Source of the DNA: Lumbricus terrestris | Lineage: Eukaryota; Annelida; Clitellata; Crassiclitellata; Lumbricidae | Reading direction: 5' to 3' | NCBI GenBank assembly: GCA_949752735.1 | Contig: OX457051.1 | Coordinates: forward strand, 1,687,501-1,751,500 | DNA: 64,000 bases | Shown: positions 39,524 to 51,300 of the stretch, piece after piece | Layout: every line of letters starts with the position of its first letter | Position numbering within the stretch: the first letter of the stretch is position 1 | Made by a program: the position numbers and the translations under genes | The notes under the pieces: generated by a model | The model's input: the letters and a program-made list of their open reading frames with translations, nothing else | Told to the model about the DNA's origin: nothing | The model's database searches: none

Positions 39524-41746
39524 TGCACGAAGAGTGACCAGACACTACAGTGGCCAGACAAGGATCAATGGAAGAAAACCATCCAATCACATGTGTGAAC
39601 TATAACATATAAAATGCTTAAATGGATCTGGTATCGAAAACTTCTATAGGCCTAGCTCCATTACTTCCTAATGCAAAAGCATCGTTAGATGGTGAGAGAT
39701 ACTTTTCCAAGAGATCTTGATCAAGAGGACAAGAGATGTCGATGAGAAAGTCAATGTGAGAATTGTCGGGAGGGGTTGAGGGTTCAAACCCCCATACTCC
39801 TGTAAAAACTCTTACATAAAGTCTTCTCATTGCACGCCAAACTCAACATAAATTAAAGTCTAACCCCATTAGAGTGTAACTGTAATTTTCATTTGAATGC
39901 TAATAATTTATTTTCGATAAACCAAACGATAAACGAAACAGGTGAGTGGTTAGTTTAACACATAACGATAGGTTAAGAGCGCAGATAAATTTCATATCAA
40001 GCCTCTACCAAGGGTCGTACGTATCATAAAGCCATATCGCATAGCCAGATGAATTTTGGTTTTATCTGACTTAGGCCTGCTCAATCAATCAATCGATCGA
40101 TCGATCGATCAACCAATCAATCTTTTGTTTGATGCGCCACAGACGCATTAGAAAACATAAACACTATTGTTCATGGCAATAACGGAGATTGTCACAACGC
40201 AAGGATAAAATATTGTTGGATTTAGTAATGATTGGTTGATTGATTGATTGATTGATTAACTACAACATAAAAGAGACAGGTCATCTGCAACAGATCGTGT
40301 TCCTCGGACTGCTCTTGCGAACAACCCTTTGGCTCGACGCAGCAATCGTGAATAATCTGGTGCCCTGCTCATGACCTTCGAGTTGTGCTTTAGAAGTTTG
40401 GAGATTGCGATCACAATAATTGAATACGAGAATCAGGATGTGATATTGCAGTTCTGTTTCATCAACCATTTGTGGGAATTGCCACAACACATTACTGACA
40501 GACTTGTGCTAGTGATCTGCAGTACAGCAGTTACCGGATGCAATTATTGCAGCGTTATCCATTGATAATTCTATATGCATTGAAACAATTAGTTTTGGAT
40601 ATAGGCTAGCCTATTACTTCCTACTTACTGTTCTAAGTCGACCGGTACACAGAATACACCAACTTTTGCATGATTTCAGACAGAAATTCCTATAATAGCA
40701 TATTATTCAGTCATTCAGCTGAGGTAAGTGACCGACTCTTACCTATATTGGGCCTAATGATTATTGTGTATTTTTAGGTTTGCTGTAGATTTGAACTTTC
40801 CTTTTTATAATAATTATCAATGTGTCACGATTATGTTTTTGAGGCGGTATGCAGCATAGTGAGACAACGACGTAGCTATAAACATGCGGTTTCAATCCTA
40901 GTGCAAACTTTGTTGCTATAGTAATATGTCATAGGCCTATAAGAGTGCTAATTGAAGTTGATTGCAAAAAAACATTTTCTGAACGCGGAAACTTAGTTGT
41001 AAAACGTGTCAAACTATTTGAACATTCGTTTAGAATCGTCTGAGAAAATTGAGAGGTTCCACCCAATCTATAAACTCTCATAAAAGTCATTCATACACTC
41101 ATGTACATGACTGATATTGATAAATAGGGAAAGTACAATTGGAAGAGATGATGTAAGGGGTAACCGATGTAAGCATGTACTTTCTTGTCTATTTGCTTTA
41201 TGTAGGTTGACTGAATATCATGTATGTTGTGTTGAAAAACTGGATTATTCATCTGTCTACCATAGGCGTTTTCAGCGTTTTCGTCGCCATAGGTGTAGGC
41301 AAGTATGAGCAAAACTGTGTCTTAAAATTGACTGAGTAGAGCAGTAGGCTATCCTTCGCTGCAAAGAAAACCATTGAAAGTTCCAAAAGTTTTAGTAATA
41401 CCTGGTTTCCGCCAATATTTCAGAACACTTTACCACATTTTATTAGTTGATGCCAAACTATCAGCTGCAGGTGGTTGAATAGTATATCCCTAATTGATTT
41501 CTCCACCAATCAGTGGTAGAATGACCATTGAAAGGTGAAATCCGTAGACGAAACATCCGCATACGGCAGTCGCACTGCTCAGGACACAGCGCTCGACGAT
41601 GGAGCCACCGGATGACAGTAAAAGACATCCAGCATGTAAGCGAAGATTATGACTAAACTTTGAGAAACGACCAATCAAACGAGCAGCCCGCCGCTGAACT
41701 GTCAGCAGTATCGTAATATATTTTCATTACAATCATCATGTTAGCC
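39524..41746. other. Non-coding DNA upstream of gene 2
   Basis: (AATC)n/(GATC)n at 40080-40120 and inverted (GATT)n at 40228-40258 form a loose foldback. 40290-40430 resembles 54845-54935, an unassigned LINE-like piece. 41480-41700 (minus) reads RRAARLIGRFSKFSHNLR, a weak LINE relic. No signal-peptide exon for gene 2 was recognised, although one should lie upstream of 42233. Confidence 0.45.
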
Positions 41747-42092
41747 CAGTGGTTCCCAGCCCGCAGCCCGCGGGTCAAAAAGTGGCCCGTCAGGCCTAAA
41801 AAATGACCCTCCTCTCTCAAAGAATAGACAAATAATATATTTAAAAAATTGGCAATTTAGACAAGATAGAGCACATAATTATTTTCTATTACAAATTGCT
41901 TTAGTTTAAGTCTAAGCTTATAAATAACATCAAACAATATATTTTGAATCAATTATAACAATAATTAATATGTTCTTAGTTAATTAAATTTTAGCATTGT
42001 GGCCCCTAATGTCTTTCAACTAAGAAATCGTGGCCCTCGTGCCCTCTAACTTAGAAAAATAGCCCTAATGTCAGAAAGGTTGGAAACCACTG
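41747..42092. mobile_element. hAT-type MITE with 8-bp TSD
   Basis: A 346-bp element with ends CAGTGGTTCCC and GGAAACCACTG, flanked by a perfect TGTTAGCC duplication (41739-41746 and 42093-42100). The interior is related to 8009-8369 (GGCCCGYSAGGCCT, TAATGTC). Confidence 0.93.
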
Positions 42093-42232
42093 TGTTAGCC
42101 CAATCTTCTATAGATGATATATCAGTCAAATAAAATGTGGTTGGCCTAACTGAATGCACTTCCGATAAGACAGACCAAACCTCACATAATAATACTATAG
42201 GCTACCATGTTGGATTGTTTCTGTTGTTCTAG

Positions 42233-42387
42233 AAGCTTCGACTGATACATACTTAGGATGCTATGATGTATTTGGAGATGAGCAAACATTTGAAGACCAA
42301 TCAACAATTACATGGAACAGTTTGGTGTCAGATGGATGTAGAGAGAAATGTAGACGAAATCTTATTTATTCCTTTGCTGGAATATAT
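42233..42387 (+). CDS. Gene 2 exon: N-terminal half of WSC domain
   Basis: Acceptor GTTCTAG, phase 1 start, reading (E)[17 protein letters not shown], then [23 protein letters not shown]..., C...C and the FAGIY motif are the first half of a WSC domain. To keep the frame with the next exon the donor should be TAT|GTTGGT, since the alternative G|GTATTC would give a frameshift. Confidence 0.88.
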
Positions 42388-45300
42388 GTTGGTATTCTTT
42401 TTCATTTCATAAGAATAAAAAAATTATTGGCATTCTACAATATAGGGTGCATTGAAATAAAAAAAGATTACAAACCGCAGTTAGTTGACCTTGGCACTCC
42501 GGATGTACGAGTTTAGTTTCTTTTTTCAAAATGACGTATGATAGTTGTAAACTGCCAATAATATTATCATTCTTACAATCAAAATTTAATATGTGGCAAC
42601 CTCGGTCTGGACTCTAAACGCTCACGAGTCGGAATGAACTCCAGTCCACTTCGCCGTCTGGATCCACACGACTCACAGCCCTGTAAAATGGCGGTTCGCT
42701 ATCCTTACGGTCAAGGATGTGATCATTGAGTTGTGACGTTGGATGAAGAATCGGATCAGAGGGTGCCGAATGCGTGCTTTGCGAATTTCGGATAGGACCT
42801 ACCCTTCGCCTCTGAATACAGGTACTACAGATGCAGAAATCGTAAGATTCTGCAAACAAAATCATTGAAATATAGTGCACTTTTGCTGATGCGGTGTAGT
42901 GGCTGTTTTAACTAATTTATTTGTACAGCTACTTATGTGTTTTATAGGCCTACGTTTACATTAATTGAATGCATGTTTTCTATTTGCAGGGGGGCACTTA
43001 TTGCTATTGCGCACATCAACTGAAAGCAGGTCAAGTTGTGCAAGTTAATGATTCTCTATGCCATGTGCCATGTCTTGGTCAATCAACGGAATTTTGTGGA
43101 GGATCCAGTGATTCAACTCTAATAAGTGTTTACTCAGGTTAGTTACTGTCGGAAACCATGTCAGATGATTCTGTCATTTATGTACTGACAGCTTTTGCTA
43201 TATAAACCTTTCTACGTGGTTGCTTTAGATGGAAACTTTCTTGCCCATTCATATTATGAGATGCATAGACCAAGACGTTTGACATTACAGTCTTTCTTTT
43301 CTTTTCCGTGCTCTGCCCTTAGGCAGGTTCGAATGTTTGACGTCTCCATTGTGGATTCGTCATTCATTTAAACTTGGGAATTTTAGAGAGATGGTTTCCC
43401 GCAACGGGAAACCATCTCTAATATAGGGCCTTTCTCCCGGTGTTTTTAAGGAGACACCATCTCCCAGCGTCGATATCCTCTATCGTCCGTCCTTCGGTTT
43501 CTTCGCCCATGTGGGCATCGCATATACCGGCGATTGCTCGGTCGCCCACCACGCCCTTTGTTAAAACAGGGGGGACCACGCGAAGGTGGCGCGGTTGGGC
43601 ATTTGGGTAGCAGAGGCTATTTGAGACGCTTGCTTGCCCCATTCCCCCCCATTTTCAGATGACATTACAGTAGCAAACTAAAAACCTAAAAGGCTGTGCT
43701 CGGTGGCGAGTCGATGCATCTTTAAATTTGCGACCAGGACGCGCATTCGAGTCTGAATCGAGAGGTAGGCCCATTCGTCATAACCTCTAATATAGGGCCT
43801 ACATGTAGGCTTACGAATACACACCATGCCTCTATCGTTTGTTTGAACCGATCAACTACGTTGGTTGTAGTGTAGTTTACGGCAAGGCGCACCTGTGCGT
43901 GAGGATGTTGTTTCTTAAGCTTATACACTGGTCGTGTTTTTCAGATGACATTAAAATCTCGGTTTAGCATGTGTCGTAACGTTGTGGCGGGGTACCCATT
44001 CGAAAAGTAAAAAATAACAGAAAAGCGATATTCATTCATTTATTAGATGCATTTATATAATATATTGCGCCGTTCACGGGGCTACTCAGAGGCGCTCCCA
44101 ACCTCAGCGCGGCCAAATAAAACTGTCTGAAGAATCTTGATCAAGGCAATGGCCTCCATAGAAAATAACATTTTGTTTAAGATTCAATGGTTTCGAGTGG
44201 TATCGAGTGGTCATATAGTATTATCCACGCATTGCATACCAGGAAGAATGTGATTAGGCCTGTAACGGGTATGAATCTGTAACTGCTGCTCGTCCGTTGC
44301 AAACCCCACTCAGCTATCGTCAGGATGGCCGTCCAGCGATTAGTGAGAGAGGGGTCTGTCCATATGTTACGCGTGTCGTCTCAGGGGGAATGAAACGCAA
44401 GTCCACCTTCGTGATCTTTCAAAGGCTAGCAGCTCCCTCCGATCGAATCGCTCCCGCAACAGATCAGGACGATGTCGAAAACAGAAAAAGATTTATTCAT
44501 AAAGTTGCACTGCTGTCGATGGGATCGTCACACCGTGGTCGCACGTCGTCGTACTCGTCCTTCCGTGCTGTCACATCACTCTCTCAGCTCCAACGTCTCT
44601 CTCTTTTCTGCCACTGCCCGCCCGTCCGATGAGGCTAGGCAAAAGAGGCAAATGGCCGGAAACAGAGAGGCAGGCTTCCAAAAGAGGCAAATGGCGGGAA
44701 ACGAAGAGGCTGGCCTCCAAAAGATGCAAAAGGCGGGAAACGATGAGGCAGACCTCCAAAAGATGCAAAAGGCGGGAAACGAAGAGGCTGGCCTCCAAAA
44801 GATGCAAAAGGCGGGAAACGAAGATGCTGGCTTCCAAAAGATGCAACAGGCTGGAAACGAAGAGGCTGGTCTTCAAAAGAGCCGAACAGCGGGAAACGAA
44901 GAGGCTGGCCTCAGAAAAGAAAAGAGGGAATCCCAATTTTCGCCACATCTTCCTCCCTCGCGATTAAAAATGTCCTCATTTTTCGTCTAAAGTCCATAAG
45001 TCTGCAACATGGTCCAAAGACACAAGGGCCGTCCCAAACGGGACAAAAATACTTAACTACAGACATTCACAGTCTGTGCAAGTTATTGTGTTCATGACGA
45101 TAAAGAACGTAGTGCTGTACTGTTCTTCGTTTTATAGTTCTCGAAATGATAGCACTGTCCATCTAAAAGACTATAGGCGGCTTATTCAGTCTTCACAATG
45201 CCGGGTCGCAACAAAACGTAGATAACAGGTCTCATATGAGACAACATCGTAAAACCAGAAACTTTTAACTAACGAAATTCGCTTAGCAGAAATTCGTTCC

Positions 45301-48300
45301 ACATGGAACAAGATCATACAAATTAACATACATAGAGCATAAAACCAATCACCACAGACCTCAGTTATTGTTCATTCATCCTCTACCGAGATCATGATGG
45401 CATCAGGGCTGCGTTGGTCCGGAGAGAGATAAGTCCTCGGACTCTGACAAAACGCGTTCCGGGCTGCGCTGTCCCGCAGGAAAAGAAGAGTCCTCCGACT
45501 CGGATGGGACGTAATCCGGGGCCATCGCTGCTCAATGCGGACGACGGCTCACTCGTAAGATCTACGACCGGTTCTCCATAGGCGTCAGCCATCGGATCGG
45601 GTCGATTGGCCATCTTTCGTCGACGTACGGTTCTGAAGGAGGAGGAGGAGCACACGGACGTAGCATCGCGACCCCGCACGGACGTGCAATGGTTGCGCGG
45701 GTAGGTTTGTCGTACCCTCTCGATGAATTGTTCCGGAGAATGGAACAGTCATGGGCTCTCGCCCATCTGGTATACTGCCCCGATGCTGTCCTCAGCGACC
45801 GCAGGTGAGGACAGAGAAATCGCTGCGCCAGGGGGTGCCAAAGCGGGGGGTCGTCCGGCAAAAGGTCCTGCAGCATACGTTGCAACGCCTCCTGTTCGGA
45901 TCCGGGTTCCAACAGGGACGACGACATTGAAGATTCCGGTCCTTCCATATCGGGCGTCGTCTCAACTGTCGCTTCTCCCGGAGAGGTCTCAGCCGGTACC
46001 GTCGGCGGCGAAAGATCTGCCAGTAGCGCGTCCATTTCGGCCTAGTCCAACAGCTCCTCCAAGGCAAACCCTCGGGAAAGTCGCTCCGCAAGTCCCAAGC
46101 GGAGACGGCGTACTCTTCTATAGGCGCGTCGGCAGCACAGGCGGTCGCTTCGACCAGCTTACATAAAGGCCCGACTTCCCGTACTCTCATAACCCGAGCT
46201 CCTCTTCGTCTGCGGTGTCCGTGGACGATTCTCAGGTGGCGCAACAGCGACTGACGTCCATATCTCCCCGAATATCTCGCCGGGCACAGGGGCAATGAGG
46301 AACTTCTTCCGCATCCATATTCGACTGACGAAAGAGGCCGTCACACGCTCGTCGGTGTAATTTACCCCCTTCGGCCGAAGGAGTGGTCGGCGTCCCTTCG
46401 CCAATCGGTTCTGCAGCGGAAACCAGAGTTGTTGCCGCTCCTTTTTCGCGCCATTCGAGCTGATCGCTCCGCTCACTCCGTCGGGCACGTGTGTGGAGAG
46501 CGAATGGACGCTCCTATTTTCTCTTTCTAGTGGCTGCCTATGACTTTTACCCACATGGCGGGGACCCACGGGTGTGACCTTTAACCCTACCCCTGGCTTA
46601 ACTCCGGGCGCTGTTTCTAACGGGCGCCTACGAGGGTGGGAAGGTTTAAATCTACTCTTATCGTACGTCAGCCCGTCGCCCCTACGCGCTCTGCGTCGCG
46701 ATGGCTGCCTCACGGGGCGCGCTTTGTCCGTCTCTGTCCTATGCGCCGTAATCGCCGTTCCACCCAAGTCTCTATCGTCAAGCGAAAATAATTATATCCA
46801 CCAAAGTCTATCAGTAACTGGTCCAGGTGGTCCTACCGCTTATGGATATCAGATCTGTCGGTAAATCTTTCATCAAAGTGTCTTGTAGTACATTCTGTCC
46901 GTCTAACCCTTCTTTTCGCTTTCGCTCTACTAGGCAGCTAAGTGCAGTTTGTAGTGCACGATACTTTTGAGAAGTTTCTAGGATTTGTCAGTTTGGATTT
47001 CTTTGCATTTTGTCGTTGCTGTGTGTCATACTGCATTTAGTTTTTTTCTGATTATTTTTTAGTTTGCTCAAGAGGATTCTACGGACGTAATTGCAGCAGC
47101 AACTGCAACTGCAAAGACAATGCCAACTGTGTAGTTTACGGAAACTGCCCTGGAGATGAATGTGCAGCTGGATGGAGGCTGAACATAGTGTCTGCAAATA
47201 TAAGGAGCTGTTCTCTTGGTAAGATTATTAAATCAGCTATTATTACTGTAGATGCCGAAATAATAAGAGTTATAAACTTTTTAGACTACGTGTGAACAGA
47301 AATAATTCAGTTATTTAACTTATTTTGTGGATTTAGTAAGGTTGCCGGTCTGCGCATGTATACCTGTTTCAAGCTAGACAAGTGCAAATTGTGATGATCA
47401 GCAGACCAATGTGGTCTATTGGTCTCATACATTTGTTCAATTATATTTCACATCATAATTTCTCGTGCATTAGATCATCCTCCTATTGAAAATCCTATTT
47501 GGTCACATTTCGACTGCTGAAGAAATATTACAACACCTCTCTATATCGTTTGTAAGACATTGTCGCCCCTGGAGGCCTGGACATTATTCCCCGGACATTA
47601 AGCCCCTGAACAACCCATCCCCTTTTTGCTTAGACAATTGGACATTTTCCCCATTCCGGACACTTTCCCTCTGTTCAATTAGTCTATAAATTTATGCGTT
47701 TCATTGGTGAGGCTTTATTTTTCTGCTTTTCCGCTTTGTCAGCTGTAAATGCCATCACGGTAAAGACCTGTTACTGTCATTCAGATGTAAACTTACGACT
47801 TGTTGGTGTCATTCAGTTAACCATTTCTAGCGCTAGAACTTCTTATTGTCATTTAGGTCTATATTTAAGACTTGTTAATGTCCTTTACGGCATTACCCCT
47901 CGACTTATTCCCAGACTATAGGACATATTTCTCTCAGACTGTGACGTAACCACCTAAACATGATCAAAATATCTCTTTGCTGGAGACTTGTTGACGTTGT
48001 TCACATCCAAAATAATATTTAAAATGAATGAGAGCTATGAGGTAAGACTTACAGTAACTCTGAACGACTAGTGGGACAAACTATTCTTGTAGATGCTTTG
48101 GATTTAGGCTATAGTCTTAATGCCTGACATAATATTAACATATCGTTCTATATGCTTGGAGTGTATAATTTTCATGTAGGGCCTACAACTATACAAAGTA
48201 TCACTTTGGCATTATTATTATAATATTATTTTACTGTTTAATATACAAATAGGTTATGCACCTTAACATTATTCTTAGAGACATATGTCTAATATTTTAG

Positions 48301-51300
48301 GTGATTATATCACAGCCTGAGAGTATAATATCCTAGACTGGGGAAGGGTCGAGGGTAATGTCCGGGGATATGTCTGGAAGGATTGTCTCCAGTGGGATAA
48401 CGTCCGTCCATCCTTTAGATCTGTTAGAGTGTCGTGTTAAGCATCCGTATGAGATTCTTTCCATGCAATGGCCAGATAGATACATAATGTCAATACAAAA
48501 ATAATTATGATAAAGTATCAACTTTAAAAGCATGAAAATTGGGGTTTCTGTTACTGTACATAATTATAAAATTAATTAATGATAATGGAGATTTTGCAAG
48601 ATGTTAATGCTATGAAATGTGTTATTCTGCACCATGTGAACCATTGAGCAAAAATTATATCTTTTTCTGATTTTCTAGATTTCAACGAGTGTGAGACTAA
48701 TTGCAATTCAACTAATTCCATCAACTGTCACAACTGTAGTTCTGATCTGCATCAAAAATGTATGAACACCAAAGGCAGTTTTACATGCCTCTGTGAAGAT
48801 GGATATAGATATTTAGCAACAAATGGGACTTGCACAGGTAAACGATCTTATCTTTAAATATAAGTTTATTTTATCGGAAATTAATCGGGACTTCACTATG
48901 TAATGGTTTTATTAGCAATTATTTATCTATAATCTCTCTTGTCTCTAAATTAGTGGTTGAACCTTTTTTTCATTGTGACTAAAGGTTGGACTGATTTTGA
49001 ACTTATAGGCCTGCTTCTTTGTATGGCTTCGACTTCTGTGAGTCGAAACTATGCTTCAGTAATAATTTAAATACTTAGACTACAACCAGGATTGACCGAT
49101 TTCGCGCCTCGACAGCTGATGCTCCTCCACCGACATTCTCATCAACGTCTACTATATTTGATACATTCCGTCCCATCCCGGAATTGGAACTTCGTCTAGT
49201 GCAAAAGTCTGGTAATCTTAAATCATGTGAAATAGACGGTTTACTGTCAATACCGCGCACACAATACCGCGCACACAATACGGCGCACACAATACCGCGA
49301 TTTTCAATACCGCGCACCTTCAATACCGCGCACGATCGTTACCGCGCACGATCGTTGCCAGGCCCGGCCCTAGGGTTTGCGGGGCCCTAGGCAGCATCGG
49401 GTCCTCAAGCATAAATTTACGCAGTTGGTTTTCTGTCAACACGGCACTAGTGGGAGAGAGTCACCTAAGATGGGACACTTAACGTTGTTTCCCAAATTTC
49501 TGTTGAGTTAATAGCACTATTTTACAGTAAGCCACACTGGTGTGGCCTATATATACATATTTGACTTTAAAATGATGCGTTTAAAATAATGGCAATTTTC
49601 CCCAAGAGCGATATTATTGTCATTAAAAACAATTACTAATAATTTATGTTCCAACTTAAGCAACTATATCCATATAATTATATGATAAGATAATAATTTC
49701 CATAATGTCAGATTGTGAAAATTTAATAATGTTAAATAGCATCAGCAAACATGAAAAATTTCAATTAGCCTATCAATCAAATCAAGACAGCGGCACCGTA
49801 GCACATTAATTTTAACAGTTGCTAGGTAAAGTCTAATTAATATACGTGATAGTCTATTGTTATTCGCAACTCTTGACGGTGGCTTCCTCTGCGAATAGCG
49901 GTATATAGCAATATATGCGTGTCCCATCTTATGTAGCGCTCCATCTCAGGTGACTTTTCCTACTACCTTATGTAGGCCTATATAGGCCTATCTAAGTAAT
50001 GCACAATCATAAGCGCCCGCAGTGCCCGCACTTAGGGGCAAGAGATGCCCCGACCCGAAAATTGAGAATTTTCCAGCAACTGAGGCATACGTTTTGGTTT
50101 TTGACAAATTTCTTTGCGCCAGAGCACTAATGACGCTAATCATTCACGAAGTAAATTTACATTATTTTAGACACCTCTCTGAAAATATCCATGTTCTAAA
50201 TTTCCTGCTTTGCATTTTCTAAGCTTTGGCTAACAATGTCACCACTATCATTGTGATTTGACATCTCCTACAAAAGTGTATGCGGACGTCCATTTGCGAA
50301 TTTGAAGCAAAATGAGTTAATTACTATGATTATAATATATTTTCTGATGAAAATTCTACTTGCAGGCCTAGGCCAAAAAGTAAGCTAAGCTAACTGTTCA
50401 GAAATTTCGCTCTTTCAAAATCCCCCTATAACATTCACGTGGCAAATTGACTGCATACATAGTTGCTGTGCGACGTAACCATTGTATATATTCGTTTAAT
50501 GTGAAAAAAACAGGTTGACAAGACCGCAACTCAGTAACATGAAAGGGAGCATGACGGGTTACACAGTCGCTTGTTGAGAAGGCACATATAGAGGGCTCTT
50601 GGGATAAAGTTTTTATCGTCCTTCGGTGGCAACTCAAAGTTATGCGGACGTGGTCGAAGGCAGTATTGACGTTGAATAATCGGAGGAAACAAGGTCCTCA
50701 GCACATGAAACGGATTTTTGACTGCAGACTCTAATAGGCTTTCGTCGGCTTCTTTAGCCAAGTCCGATACGCTTGGAGAGTCTTCCGGCAGGTAGCCCAT
50801 CCGCTGCGTTCTGCGAAGAAAACGGTCGAGTCTGCTCCTGTCATCGGCGCTGGTGAAACCCCACCAGGCTGGAGCAGCGTAGAGGAGCCGCGACACAGTT
50901 GTGGCTCGAGCAACGTCGTGTAGCGCTGTTGATGGTAGGCCGTGGGACTTGAGAACACGGAGGGCGTATACGGAGCGGGAACAGGTTCCCAGAACCCCAG
51001 CGATGTGATTGGATACACTGAGGTCTTCTCGCAGTGTCACTCCAAGTATCTTTAAAGATGTAACTCGCTCCATTCCGGTGATTGCTGGCGGCGGCATGAT
51101 GTTACGGCGGCAATAGATCACCATCTCACGTGATTTGGTGGTGTTTAAGCGCAAGTTGTTGCGGGTTGCCCATGCGGCAACATGTGCAAGTTCTTTTTCC
51201 ACTGAGACTCGCATCGAAGCTCCGATAATCAGATAAGTATCGTCCGCATACTTAAGGATCTTGTTTCGGTGGTCGACCGGGTGTAAATCGGAAGCGTTCA

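Noticed and set aside
39618..42232. Signal-peptide exon for gene 2
   Set aside because: Several short ATG frames were inspected, but none shows a signal sequence followed by a phase-1 donor.
44634..44920. CRISPR-like array
   Set aside because: Head-to-tail 39-bp units without spacers; a minisatellite.
45723..46166. 147-codon plus-strand ORF in the GC-rich block
   Set aside because: GC-rich DNA gives long open frames on both strands; the minus strand has the more protein-like motifs, and neither is certain.
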